Part shown: in pieces, positions 36,423 through 49,262 of the stretch
Numbering within the stretch: the first letter of the stretch is position 1
How the letters are laid out: each line of letters starts with the position of its first letter
Source: Kudoa neothunni
Lineage: Eukaryota; Cnidaria
Assembly (NCBI GenBank): GCA_964304625.1
Contig: OZ199838.1
Span: forward strand, 15,314,001-15,378,000
DNA: 64,000 bases
Direction of reading: 5' to 3'
Translations under genes and position numbers: made by a program
Notes under the pieces: generated by a model
Database searches by the model: none
Told to the model about the DNA's origin: nothing
Seen by the model: the letters and a program-made list of their open reading frames with translations, nothing else

Positions 36423-37985
36423 TTATTTCAACGAATAGGTCTTTTTGAGAAAGTATCTCAGGACATTCTTAAAAGTTTCATCATTTTTGAATTCCCTTAA
36501 ATTTCCGGCAGACATCAGTCTGGGGATGTTGACTTTGATGGGGCTGGCTTGCTTGGATTTGAAAGCTACCACCACAATGTTTTCTTCTTTCTCCATCAAA
36601 TAGCTGTATACTGAAGCAAAATGTCTACGTACTGTATTCAGCACAAAGCCCAAGCATTCGTCGGATCTGACCACAACATTCATGATGAGAATACCTATAT
36701 AGGTAAAATATGTCAGAGTGTGAATTAGATTGAGAGATAAATCAGCCAAGAAAATTAAATCTACCAACCATTTGGTCTCAACGCCCGAATAATTAAGCCA
36801 AGGACATGAAACTCGAGAAAGTCGGGAAGTGGGCACACAATATCTTGTTCGAAGTCGTTATTATTCACATCAAGAATAATGCAATCAGCAGAGTGTGGAT
36901 TCACTAAATTTAAAAATTTAACTAGCAAAAATTATCAAATATGTAGTTACTAGTTAGAATGTAGTGGACTCCCTCTTGTATAGCAACCCTGCAAAAGGGT
37001 GTCACGACGAAACCGAAAAAACCACTCGCCAATTTCGCAACTTCTTTATCGGATTCAACCGTCTCAATTGATCGCTATTTATTAAATAGAAAGTAACTTA
37101 GAACATCAACCATCTCCAACATTAGTTTAATCTAGTCTACACATACAATAGGTAGTAGATTCGAAATGGCCGAGGATAGCTGTCCTCCACCAAGACCAAT
37201 ACATACCACATCCCATCTGTTGCATTCTAACCGAATATGAAACGTTAACAATAAAGTTATTCAAATGAGTTAGTTCTACCTAATGAAGCCAAAATAATCA
37301 GCACAGCGCAGTGATATTCTGTGGTGAATTGGTTGGCCAAGATTTTGCCTTCATCTAAAATAAACAATTAGCCACATGGTAGCACCAAACACACCAATAT
37401 ACAGTCAACTAAAACAGTGGATTGTATAGTTAAAGGGTTGGATTTAAAGATTAGTTGACGCTCCGCACAAGGTTTGTTGGAGGAATTATTAGAGTTTGGA
37501 TCTATAAGGCTTCTTGTGACAACAAACACATGACCCTCTCGAATTGTATCTTTAAAGGGGGATTTTTTGTCCAAATCTGACGACAAACATTTAACGGGAT
37601 AATTTATTAGTACTGGAACGTAGTCAAGTTGTTGGTAGAGAAATGGCACTTTTTTCTTCATTCCATGAGATTCGTGTTGAAAGTTTACCGCAAATTGTCC
37701 TACCAAGTCTGCAATTTTTTCTTTTTGTTTGTTTACCACCGATGGATTTATAAAAGCAAAACACACGCGACCAGCGTTATGTTTCCTGGCCCAACTCTTG
37801 GCACCTTCGTCAACGACGAATGTTATATCATGTCGATACACTACACACCAATAAAAACAGCTATAACACTATGCATTAAACATACTGTCATCCAATAAAA
37901 CAATAATATAATCGTTTTCCACTTGGGAACTATCAAGCATAGTTTCAACGATTATAAAATGAATACTTCCCAATACGTCAGACAT
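36423..37985 (-). CDS. mettl13-C: METTL13 C-terminal methyltransferase (eEF1A N-terminal methylation) as a separate gene
   Basis: Seven exons: 37886-37985, 37403-37840, 37280-37354, 37147-37226, 36951-37074, 36769-36903 and 36423-36694; introns 45-74 bp, all phases consistent. 407 aa from the ATG at 37985. It covers the middle region and the spermidine-synthase-like methyltransferase of METTL13, which in vertebrates methylates the eEF1A N-terminus. Key blocks: VVDEGAKSWARKHNAG (vertebrate GMDEGRKQLA), KKKVPFLYQQLDYVP, AERQLIFKSNPLTIQS (RRLIFLSNRNVVQSE), the SAM-binding VVCIGLGGGQLSSAI, SIETVESDKEVAKLA, CIILDVNNNDFEQD, VCPLPDFLE and GILIMNVVVRSDE. A possible upstream exon near 38074-38140 (HYPIKAAYSSFFQL, then a 33-bp intron) could extend the N-terminus; it lacks a methionine. 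The N-terminal half of METTL13 is a separate unit at 40955-41838 on the same strand. Confidence 0.9.
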
Positions 37986-38499
37986 AGTTAAAAAACGAAC
38001 CACTCCAATGTCTTTTGTGAAATCTAATCATGAAATTAGATTAAAATTTTTCGTACCAAGCTGAAGAAAGGATGAGTAGGCGGCTTTTATTGGGTAATGC
38101 ACAGCGCTATTAAAACCGATGAATTACATATTATCCCTCAATAAAATACTGGTTGGAAAAAGTATTTGATTAGTTGGGATGATTTAATCTCAGTACAGTA
38201 AACTCTCAATATTGCGTAATTCGCTATACTTTAGCATGTTTTTAAATTTCATTTTGATAGGAAGAGATAATAATTTATAGAGTCAAAGTTCTTTTTTTGA
38301 TGATTTAATTTTATATAAGGTTCAAAAAATTGAACAAACTAATGTTATTGCTATTGCTATTGCGTAACTTAAATTGTTGATTTGAATTCCTTCAATCATT
38401 AAAATACTTCAAAAGAAAAATGACTAGTTCTCGGAGAAATATTGAAATTAAAATCAAAATAACTAAAAATTATAATTTATAAAGTAAAGATTAGTCAAG

Positions 38500-38600
38500 A
38501 GCAAGGTTCGAATTCTCGAGTCATAATTTAAAGGCGGTGGTATCACCTCTCTGCTGTTGATTACGCATATGTTAACCTCGGTTAACAACCTGATAACCAA
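38500..38600. repeat. Degenerate tRNA-derived SINE-like copy
   Basis: It contains GGTTCGAATTCTCGAG, then AAAGGCGGTGGTATCACC and GCATATG in the same order as the segment at 27285-27410 (forward strand GATTCGAACC, GGAGGCGGTGCCATACC, GCATATG). More decayed than that copy. Confidence 0.4.
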
Positions 38601-38662
38601 TCATTACACCAAATAGTTAAAAAACGAGAAAACAGCACCAATTAAATAATATTAAGAAAATA

Positions 38663-38760
38663 CAGTCGAACCTCGATCTTGATTACCCGGAAACCGAAAC
38701 AACTATTTAATCATAATTTCGGATAACAGTATCATCCACCACCGTAAGACATATACAATG
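38663..38760 (+). mobile_element. pogo/Tigger-like terminus
   Basis: CAGTCGAACCTCGATCTTGA after a TA dinucleotide, followed by ATTACCCGG and AATTTCGGATAAC, is typical of a Tigger/pogo inverted terminus. The partner end was not found. Confidence 0.5.
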
Positions 38761-38920
38761 TAGCATACATACCAACGTAACATTTAAAAAATATTTATAG
38801 CTTAACTATTTATAAATTTTTCTTTTAAAACTAAAATTAAGCATTCGATCCTTACATAAATGTGTACTACATCAGAACATATTTCTGTATGTACATTAAA
38901 CATACATTAATTACCGATTA

Positions 38921-40122
38921 CAGTAGGTGACGGCTCGTGTGCACCTTCCATGATTTAATGACTTACATAATACTGTTACTATTTAAAATAAATCGAATAA
39001 AAGCATAACAATTAGAGTAAATTATTAAAACTTTATTTTTTGTTTTAATTCGCTGTAAATAAGAATTAGTTCAAATTTACGACCCATGGGCATTAAGCAT
39101 TAAGCTTAAGGAAAAAGTTGCCCAAATGATGGATGGGTCGTGGGCACTTGAGGAGAATCAAGCAGCTTCGTTCTTTGAAAGATAAAATGGGTATAATGGC
39201 ATATTATGAAAGAATATCGAATAGAAAAACTAAAATTCTCAATTATTTTAATTTAAAACCTCAATCCTCTTTAAATAGGATTTTTGGTAATAAAGAATCC
39301 ATTATGAAGTCTCATAATGTAATGAAAATTACAAATAACCACAAAACATTAAAAAAATTTACTATTTCCATGAATGAAGCATTAATTTATTTGGGAAAAA
39401 TGTACAAAATTTTCAGAAAATGAAATTATCAAATGTTATCTACGGTCATAGATCTAGAAACGACGATTTATGATTCAAGAAAGTTAGAGCTTTACCGGTA
39501 AGATATTAATAGCTTTTTCAAAACAAAATCCCACTAAAAGTATCATAAAAACTTTTAATTATATTTTATTGAGTATAATAATTAATTTTATGAAATTTAT
39601 GCGTATCAATATATATTAAATTTATCTTGATTACTACCGCTTACTCCTACTTCTCTTGAGTAGAGAAAATAATTTATCTGTTACGTAACACTTCCTCAAG
39701 ATATAATATCATTCGTTAAGAATGTTTTCTGCTGGTTTTTATTTAAAATCGTCAAACCTTATTAAAATAATAAAGAATTTTATTTGTAGTAAAATTGGAT
39801 GTGTGAATTGCGTTTATTTTATTTTTTAATTCTTGTTTACAGAAATCATTAGTATTATCATCACGTTGTCTAAATGGTTTGTTTCTACGAATTAAAGTCA
39901 AGGATCGACTAGAGTAATCGCATTTAACCTCTAAATCATTACTATAAAGAAGAATTTTTTTTAATATACTTTTGAGTATAAATACAAAAAAAGGTGATAA
40001 ATCAAAGCGACTAAATTGCAAGAGCCCACATTAAAATTTTGTTTCGTTCGCATGCGCCAGGACGGCTCGAGGGCACCTTGAACCCAATTCCCATTTTAGT
40101 GCCCACGACCGGTCACCTATTG
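38921..40122 (+). mobile_element. 1.2-kb non-autonomous DNA transposon, family uncertain
   Basis: Left end CAGTAGGTGACGGCTCGTG; right end, read on the minus strand, CAATAGGTGACCGGTCGTG (16 of 19 match). The similarity goes on for a few bases (TGGGCAC / TGTGCAC). Subterminal repeats of the GGCTCG...GGCACC type occur again at about 40071-40090, and GTCGTGGGCAC at 39136-39146. A 96-codon frame at 39133-39423 (GHLRRIKQLRSLKDKM) is unrecognised and probably incidental. No clear target-site duplication. Confidence 0.55.
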
Positions 40123-40954
40123 TATTTAAAAAAGTAGATTACTTTTTTGTATACGCGTTTCCTCGCATAATTCGGTACTGTTTTTCTTTTAAATCTCCAT
40201 ATTCTTAGTCAACAAATATGCCAATGTTTTTAATTTGCGTTGCCCAAGTTAAATTATTTCATTTAACAAATGATAAACATTGTTTACAAATCAAGTAAAC
40301 AATCGTTTAAGTAGAAATTTAAAGAATGCGCACGCAACCGCGCGTGATTCGTTATCGCGTAAATTCTATTTGATCTTAAAAAGGTATGCCATATCGATAG
40401 TTCACAGTATTCCTCAAATGCGGATCACATGACCCAGCTAAGAGAGATTACAAAATTTTTAGATAAATAGATTAAGGTAGTGTAGCGAAAACCGCGGAGG
40501 ATAAGATGAGTCTAAGTCTACATTAGACTCATAAAATTATATTTTTAACTAATGTATTATTATATTTAAAAACGCAAGAGATAATTAATCCAACCACGCG
40601 CGCGCACCCCATCGAGCTTAATGTTAAATTAAAATTAGTTTCATCTGGCAATTTCTGTTGTTTACAAAAGATGTATATATAGTAAATTTTACATGTTGGT
40701 TATAGAATAAATTAGTAGTTTGTTAAGAAGAATGGGCCATTGGCCTATTTTTAAAAATTACGAAAATCGACTACAAGTCACGAGCCCTCCCTCAATCAGT
40801 AATGTCAAAAATATGTGTTCTCGTGTAATTTAATAATAGATGGATTATTTAATTTATCAATGTATAATTTTGTTTCAAAACAATTATCATTTAAAGTTAT
40901 TTTAGCACATTTAAAATTTGAGATTATCGGATAAGAATATTATTTCAGGCTTGT

Positions 40955-41838
40955 TTAATGTTGCATGACAACGCGCACATTTCCCGTCCCTGTTCTCTGC
41001 GCATGTATATTATAATTACTGCAATAATATTGCGTGAATCGCATCTCCTGTTGATATTGTATACGTCGATATATTTGCGGAATGGTATCAACATAGTCAC
41101 CACAAATCTTCAAATTTGACACTCCAATCTCATCACCAAGATGATTCTTGCGTGAAAATGCCATGTATATAATAGGCATAGTTTTGATTAGATGAGGTTT
41201 CTCGTTTTCATTACTTTCACTTTTGGGCAGAATTATTCGTGTATCAAGCGATTTGAAATGATTTTTAAAGCAACCCAACAAAAATGATCTGATAAACGGC
41301 TGAGACAAGGTGATAACAATAAATTTTCCTTCGGGTTTCAGCATTCGAGACATTTCCTCCAGATATTTCTCAGCCTTTTTACGATTTGCCTTGTTATCTT
41401 TGCAAAAGAGTGAATCAAACAACGCCTTGTCGATAATAATATCAAAGCGCTGATCTTCGTATGGCATCTAAATCAATCCAACAAAAGTTGTGAATTCAAC
41501 TGAGAAACATTTGTTACATTCAGCGCATCATTAACTTGAAAGTCTATTGTTGGATGGTCGGATTGATATTTTGATTTCATATAATCGACACAGCTTTCCA
41601 CGACGTCCGAATGAATAACATTTTTGAAACCTTTTTTTTCCAATTCACAAGCCAACGTCGAAAATCCAGCTCCCGGTATGAGTATGTCCATTTCGGTGGA
41701 AATGAGATCGTTCATCAGCTCACCCTCTAATTCATTAAAATCGGCGTACCAATCAACTTTTGACTCATCCTTGTTGGCGATGCTCTCCCAAAATTCTTTT
41801 TTATCAAATTTTGTCGCATCCCACGTCGTTCCGACCAT
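40955..41838 (-). CDS. mettl13-N: METTL13 N-terminal methyltransferase (eEF1A lysine methylation) as a separate gene
   Basis: Two exons, 41518-41838 and 40955-41467, with a 50-bp intron (gtaaca...tttag). The splice joins NDALN to MPYEDQRFDII in perfect register with vertebrate METTL13 (MDMTQ-MEFPDASF). 834 nt, 277 aa. A class I SAM-dependent methyltransferase: FWESIANKDESKVDWYADF equals the FWEKFF...EWYGTY opening; motif I is DILIPGAGFSTLACELEKKG; then VIHSDVVESCVDYMKSKY, the acidic DIIIDKALFDSLF and MLKPEGKFIVITLSQP. In vertebrates this domain trimethylates or dimethylates eEF1A Lys55. The stop after RVVMQH ends the protein where the linker to the C-terminal domain would begin. A single-domain EEF1AKMT4-like identity is less likely, because the SLAQ-type motif and WY spacing fit METTL13 better. 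Confidence 0.9.
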
Positions 41839-44800
41839 TATAAAATATGTTTTACTCTGTGCGTGCGGCGATAAAAACGAGGATTTATTTGGGATTAACT
41901 TCGCTTGTCTGGAGGGGGTTTTTCAATCACTTCAGGTAGAGTTATTTCTTGTCTTATTTTTTGAGGTATACCTTTTGAGCTGCAATAATACTCGATTAGC
42001 CCCTATTATTACAAACTTCAATAGAAACTTTTTCCGCTCAATTAGGTGAACAATTTTAATAATTTATTTTATAGTAAACAAAATAGCTTAGAAACAAATC
42101 AGGGAATTAATGAAATTATCCGTCGGTATATGTGTGAAAATAAAAAAAAATTATTGAGCGCCATCATTAACCCAAAATGAAAATATCCTAATTATCTCCA
42201 GGTACCCTAAGGCGCAAAAAGACAGATCAATTCCTGTGTAAATATAACTTAGAAATATTGGAAGTTTATGGGTGTGGCATTCATTAGAATAGTTAATAAA
42301 CGCCTTTTTATAATTACCGAATTATACTTTAACTCAAATCGGCGGGATTACATTCTAATTTGAATGAACTCGGGTCATTCAATTATTAACCACGAATTTT
42401 AAACCTGATAAGGTATTAAAAAAATCTGAACATTGACGCCTCGCTTGAAAATATTAGTGAGTTTATCTAAAGTATTAAGAATAGAAGCTTCGGTAATACC
42501 GCCAACGTATGTTTCCTTTCATTAATTTAAATCCCATTTTATACATTATTTTCATAAAGATGCTAGAAAATCTAGAGCCTGTGGTTAAAGTTTTTCGTTT
42601 TAGAGTTGCTTTCATTCTTATTGGAAATTATCCAGTTATGGCTATGTTTTTAAACTTGTGTTTTGCGTAAAAACTGCTACAATAGTTTTTGTGATTAAAT
42701 AAAATTTTTAAAATATGATTTAAATGCCTACTTACATCAGATAATTTGACGGTGATCAACTTTAATGACTAGTAAATCAAAAAGGAGAACTTAACTGTTA
42801 ATTATAGTAAGTTTTTACTATTCTATTCAGACAAAGTAAAATACTACCTTTAAATTATTTTTAATCTTTGAGTGAAATTTGATAGAATATTATTTATCAT
42901 TCATTTGAAGTTATTTAGTCACAAAATCTTTAAAATTGTTATCCTGTTGATGCACGAAATTAGAATTAATGCATGTGGTACTAAGTAATTTCCATTTTGA
43001 TACTTAAATTGTGATACTTCAAATTCTTTATTTGCTGTACTTTTTTGTTAGATTACGAAAAATTTTTCTGCGCGTAATAATATTTGAATATTGCAGATTT
43101 ATGGTTTAAGTTAATTTTGTTTCGTGTATGATTCTATAAGATTTAACAACGAGCTTTATAACTCCATATAAAATTTAAAAGACCGGAATATTAGAAAAAT
43201 ATTAAGTTTATGTTTTTTAGTATGATATCACCTTTTTATAATCAAGGATTTCTTTTTTTATAAATCTCTAAATAATAATTATAACAATAGTATCTCTTGT
43301 GAGGCAAATAACTCAGCGATAGAGCCGGAAAAAGTTAAGGTAATGCGCCGAAAGTTTGGAACATTAAATTGATTCTATTTATATAACGCATGTGTTATTA
43401 AGGAGAATGTGCCTAAGGATAGGTTTTTAAATAGTATGTAGGAATATATATTATAATTTTGTTGTATATATTTTTAAGAAAATGGTATATTACATCCAAT
43501 CAAATTAATGACTTCCGATTATATTTTTCGGTTAATTTAAAAAAACTGAAATTTAAATTAGTGTTGTTTTAGAAAATAAAATAATTAACATAATTGTGTA
43601 TATAAACTTCGTTATATTCATTTGAGTCAACATCAGAGTTCAAAACTTAAAATTTCTTACAAGGAAATGTGTGACAAATCCATTTACATATTTAAGCTAA
43701 TTTTATAATTAGCTAAATAGAATATCTGAGAATAATTATGTTATTAACTTATTGTGCAAGAGCATCCGACAGAACTTATAACTCATTGAGAAAGGACTAC
43801 AAGAGACTCAGAGACCATAAATATTTTTATTTCGATGAACAATCCTTTTCCAAGAGTTATTTGATTTTTTGCAGGCGGATAACATTGAAGTCGACGTTAC
43901 TATAATAATATGAAAGGAAATCATACATTCATATGGATTTTTACGATAAGAGTTTTCGCCTAAAAGTAATTGTCCATTTTGCGTTTTGATACAAATGCTA
44001 ATATAGTGAGTCTCAATAAAATTTTAATAAATAATTACATGAATTTTTACACATTTGTCTAAAAAATTTATTTACTAACGTTTGAAGGTGTCCATAAAAT
44101 ACATTTATAGATATTATTTTTATAAATATTATAATTAAACATGTTAATAAACTGTATCATTAAGAAAAAATATGTCAGAACCTATTAAATTGTTAATCCA
44201 TATGTTTAATATTTAGTAAATAGAGGTTTACCATATATGTAGAAAAATTGAAGATCTTTATGGATGAAATCGAAATATTTTGTTGCATATTCTTGAGATG
44301 CTTTGTTTCGTGTGTTTCCGTGTTTTAAATGGATCAATTAAATCACTTTTTTTAATATTTCGATGATTAATATATAATAGAACTAATACACTTGAAAATA
44401 TGTTTAATGGAAAAAACCTGAGGTTATTTAAACGCTTACATGAATTAAATCGATTAAAATACCGATAAAAGTAACAATAAATAAAATTTCTTATCTAACA
44501 GAAAATTCTTTTCGAATACATTCAGCACTTCGCATTAACCATCGGTATTCCTTATATTGAGACGTAACGAATCCAAAATCACAAAGAATCAGCCTTTAGA
44601 AATAATTTTCTAAGGTTCAATAAATGAAGACAACAATGGATTATGTAAAAGCATAATTATTATGATTGATAAATAAAATACTAATTAGAACCAACTTCTT
44701 TAATAATTACTGCAAAAGGACGAAAATATTACTCATTAATTTATTTACACAAAAAATTAGATAATAAAGAATTGAGGATAGATTTTCTTCGTTAAGATAA

Positions 44801-44995
44801 AATAAGAATATCATTCACATCAAATTTATCGTAAGAATATGTAATTTATATTCCAACGCAAGTATTCCGATAAGGACAGTCAGATATTAAAATTTTGCGA
44901 ATAAAATTAGCTACATATTGATATTGTCTTGAAATTCTCAAGTAAGATATTACCATGTATTTGTAAGAGGTAAAAATATCAAAAATTGAAAAAGT
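41839..44995. other. Intergenic, no gene recognised
   Basis: AT-rich. No supported coding sequence, RNA or repeat termini. An open frame at 41624-42049 (+) overlaps the METTL13-N exon antisense and is a shadow. Duplicated at 53943-57099. Confidence 0.45.
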
Positions 44996-45067
44996 GGAGA
45001 ATGAGGGTATCGATCCCACTACCTCTCGCATGCTAAGCGAGCGCTCTACCATTTGAGCTAATCCCCC
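44996..45067 (-). tRNA. trnA-AGC: tRNA-Ala (AGC)
   Basis: 72-nt cloverleaf on the minus strand, no intron and no encoded CCA. Acceptor GGGGGAT pairs with ATTCTCC (two G-U pairs), with discriminator A. The D arm is GCTC-AAATGGTA-GAGC and the anticodon arm CTCGC-TTAGCAT-GCGAG with AGC anticodon. The T arm is GTGGG-ATCGATA-CCCTC, which has one T-T mismatch where most tRNA-Ala genes have a C-G pair. The A box (TAGCTCAAATGG) and B box (GGATCGATACC) are near-canonical. Possibly a slightly degraded gene but otherwise complete. Confidence 0.93.
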
Positions 45068-46888
45068 GACGTACGATTGGGGCTGAATGCGTTGATATAT
45101 ACAAGTGAGTTACCTATATTTAAGTTACCAGACATTTTTATCTAATTAATTTTTTTGATGAGTTAACATGTATTTTATTCAGAATTAATCCACTTCACTT
45201 ACAGGCATTTCGAATATTCAACAAAAAATTATTGCATGACACTTGATAATAATACGTGTAATTCTGTATGACGCTGAACACGTTTCATATTGCCTTAGAT
45301 GAATTATTTGCTTTCCAACTAAATATTAATAATAAGATAGAAAGAAGTATCATTTGGAACAAGAGGAAAATTGCATCACAATGACCGATTAGACGATTTC
45401 AAAGATGACTCAATGGAATCGTTTAGATTGGTTTTTAACTTTTACAGCCCAAAATTATTCATTTCCAAAATACTACACAGATCAGAATTAATTTTTATAC
45501 CCATTAAATTTTTAAAACGAAACTCAAACGCAATCGATAGTCTATTTCTTGGGCCTGTTTAATTTCAAGGTACACAGCGGCTTAACTCCATAAATTTTTC
45601 TATTTTCCATTGTTTAACACTTCAATAAAATTAATAACAAAGTATTAATACGGAACACATGTATTTAGAAAGCATATGTACGTAAAAATTAGTTATTATA
45701 CTTGAAGGTGCTTACGACACTTCATTTCGCTCTCCGGTTTAATAAGTATAATCTAGCCATTGAAAGTATTGATAATTTGAAATTTCTTTACGTAGTGGAT
45801 TTTATTAGCCAATAACATCAATTTTTGTGAAATTAATGATTTTTAATACACGAAACAATAAGCTTCTTAGCCATTTCATCGAAATGTGCGCGTGCTCCAT
45901 TTTTTATCTGTTTAACCATTCTTATTTGTCAGTCATATTATTTATGTTCAGAAAATTAAATATTTTTAAAATATAAGAGAAAATTATCATCGAACTAAAT
46001 TGAGGTAACAACATATATTAAAAAAACCATGCACATTTTATTTGTATCACGTATAGTGATAATCCAATCATAATACTAATTATTTCAAATTTACAACGAA
46101 AAACGCAAGGGATATATTTTAAATCATTTAAAACTGTATAAATTAATTTGCACATCCAGAAAACACATTTTTTGCGTTGTGCAACGTATTTTATAAAAAG
46201 TAAGTTGTTCCGTCACGACAATAGTTGGGTAAATAATGATTTTCAATATTTGTTAGAAGTTTAAATACATATTTTACACAAAGAAACGAATTTATTAAAT
46301 GGAGCATGCAAGTTATAAAGTACAATGAACTTCCGATTATCCAGAAATAGCGCCATCCGAAACACATTAGGAATTTTATTTTGATTTTATAAAATCTAAC
46401 CATTGATAAATATTCGGTAACAGAAATCTTTCCACCGGCAAAAAGAATTGCCGTTCTCAGATATTTCGTATAATCGAGGTTTCATCGTATTATAATTCAA
46501 AAGAATAAAATATCTCAACAAAATTTTTATTCAACAACATAAATATATTATCTTGAAAAATTCTTTATTTTTTTTTAAATCAAACATCAGTTAATAAATA
46601 TATACTTAAAAATAAAATACCTTAAAAATTAAGTAAAAATATCTTTTTTCTCATTTAAAAAATTTACTTAAAAACTTTAATTTTTAAACATTTATAATAT
46701 AAAGCTTTTTCGGATGCTATATTTGATTTTATCCATGAATTAAATGATTATTTTTCTTATGATTAGGTTGAATACTTTTTAAAGTTTGATATTTTTATTT
46801 TAATTATCAACGTTCAGTTCGACTTAACATTTTCAGTATTTGGACTGACTATCGGATATTTTTTGAAAAACATATGGGTCGCTTTTAA
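45068..46888. other. Intergenic, no gene recognised
   Basis: Short open frames only. A Tigger-like trace (AATCGAGGTTTCATCG near 46477) and ATTATCCAG near 46337 hint at a decayed pogo-like element. Duplicated at 57172-58992. Confidence 0.4.
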
Positions 46889-48085
46889 CCCTCTAACGAT
46901 CATAAGAACAACTTACCCCCAACGATCATTTGGGGTCGAATCGACCCCACATTTTTATTTTTCTTTACTAAAAAATATTTTGTTTCAGTTTACGAAATAT
47001 GTAAGAAATCTATCGAGAAAGTTTTGAGTAAATTTAGGTTTACTAACCCATTAATCTTCGATAATCCGTTAATGTACGGATTCAGACAACTTCGTCACAT
47101 ATCGTTAATATTACATACTGAAGAAACGGCGGCTACATTATGAAATGAGATTTATCTATACAAACTAATTTAATGATGTCAATTATTGCAATTTTAGTGA
47201 AATTAAAACAAATAAATATAAAAAGTAGTTTTACGATTTGTGCGCTAAAAATAACGCATTCGAATGTTCAGTCGTATCATAAGACCATTTACGAAGTATA
47301 TTATTCCGCTTGGTTTAATTTTTTCAATTTTTAAACAGTTAATGCGACATCAAGCTGAATGGTCATTGCAAAAATGGCGATCGCACAATCCGTAAATAAC
47401 AACAATGAAACATTGATTTTACTATCAATGTCATATAGATTGCTGAGCCTAGTGGAGAGTTAAAAAAAATATTTTTTGAGCGTGTTCTTGATGTAGATTC
47501 TTTTGTAAGACTCTAAACTAACCTTGATTTATTAATCAATGAAGTATCGTATATGCCCAGATGGTCGTCATCAATTTCTCGAGAGACATCCTCATATACA
47601 TTACCAGACGACTCATCGTTGTGAGATACAAAATTAAATTCAGAATCCATAGACATTCTCCTGATACTAAATTACTATTGAAGGGAAAAAATATTTTATA
47701 TTACCTGATGCAATCAATCAACGAAAGTGTGCACGAACAGTGTTCGAATAGGTTGCGTCAGATCAGTTCAAAAATTAATTTTGATTTTCCTTAGAATTCT
47801 GTCGGTAACATTTTTTAATATATCACATAACAAATTTATTGAATTTATGTACAAAATGACGAAATAAAAAGATGGGGTCGAATCGACCCCAAATGATCGT
47901 TGGAGAGTATTCTTTGAATTTCGTCTACGTAAAAAAACCTAAATTATCCAATATTCCTCAGGTGCTTAGAAGAATATATTTATAAAGAATAGCTTGAATC
48001 CAAAAACATTGAAGCTAAGGGAGAAAAAGTTATACGTTATTCAACTTTAGTTTGGGGTCGAATCGACACCAGTATCGTTAGAGGG
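46889..48085 (+). mobile_element. piggyBac-like non-autonomous element with TTAA sites
   Basis: 1197 bp flanked by TTAA on both sides (46885-46888 and 48086-48089). Termini CCCTCTAACGAT and, on the other strand, CCCTCTAACGATACTGG are inverted repeats. Subterminal copies of TGGGGTCGAATCGACCCC occur at about 46932, 47874 and, with one change, 48053; GATCATTTGGGG and its inverse are also repeated. All are typical of piggyBac families. The internal 77-codon frame (47561-47794) does not resemble a transposase, so the element depends on another copy for movement. Duplicated in copy 2 of the block. Confidence 0.88.
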
Positions 48086-48089
48086 TTAA

Positions 48090-49262
48090 AAACGGTTGCG
48101 AAAGTATGTTTCGAACGATAAAGTTTAATTCAAAAAGTTATCAGAGTCTCAAAATAACACCATTAACTGCTTAAGAACATTATTGGATCTGCTATAAAAA
48201 CACAAATTAATATAAAATATCTAAATTTATTATTTCAAAACTAAAGTTGTAAAATCAGCACACACGTTAAGACTCAACTCGATCACAGACATATTGCAAC
48301 ATTAACGTTCAATAATTTCAGAATTGAATAATTATCAATAATTTCACATCTTTTTTTTTTTTAAATCACACTGAAATTAATTTTAAAGAACAAGTGGGAA
48401 GACCTGTATGGTACTACTTTACATTCTAGGCCTATTCAATGATTCCAAACAATTTCCTAATGATATTCTCTATAATATAATTAGTATATTATTTTTAAAT
48501 CTTTTATGTCGGTTAACAAGTTTAATGAAGACTAAAAATTCTTGTACATTTGTGGATTAATGTGAGGATTAGCCAAAATTAATCCACATCACAAGTTCGC
48601 AAAGATTTATAAACAGATTCCACATAATATAGTTGACGCATAATGAAACATAATTATGATTCATAAATTTACGTAAATTATGCCGGGATAATGTAAGATT
48701 TGTATAAAAGGTAGCTTATATAATTTTAGGAATATTTTTCCAAGATCAATATCTAATGCAGATTTTGACAGCACGTACGACATTTATTCTAATAGGCGAC
48801 GAAGAATTCGTAAAAATTAAGTTGAATAAGTTAGATAACTTTAGAAACCTTATATTTTATTGTATTCACAATAGATATAATTGTAAATCTATCCTATAAG
48901 AATCACAAATCTACATATTCTTCGTCAAAGATGACATATCAATATACTAATCAAATTTTATCCAAATATAGACTCGAAAATTGGATTAGAAGCTTATAGA
49001 TTAGATTTTATAATCCCCAAAATTGGGATAGGATAATTTAGCTAGTTAATTGTCAGTTTGTAATGCGTATTACTTTCCCCAAAACATAAAACTATTATTG
49101 AGAATTTCATGAATTTTTTTAAATCATCAAGCGCATTTTTACTGCTCGATTCATGGCTCAAATTATACAAAAGCAATCAAGCGCCCTTCGAAAATCTAGC
49201 TTTTAGACCGAATACTTAATCTTTCTTTTAAATAAACTGAAGCAGAACTCTCCTATCATGAA
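48090..49262. other. Intergenic, no gene recognised
   Basis: No gene is supported. This part differs from the second copy by scattered one-base indels. Confidence 0.4.

Larger units (their letters stand above)
37986..40954. other. Transposon debris between the two METTL13 halves
   Basis: Holds a SINE-like fragment (38500-38600), a pogo-like terminus (38663) and a 1.2-kb element with inverted ends (38921-40122). The open frames at 39133-39423 (+) and 39752-40021 (-) lie inside that element and match nothing I recognise. 40130-40824 shows no gene. Confidence 0.5.

Noticed and set aside
47561-47794. piggyBac transposase fragment
   Set aside because: The 77-codon frame within the element shows no transposase motifs; element calling rests on the termini and TTAA sites only.
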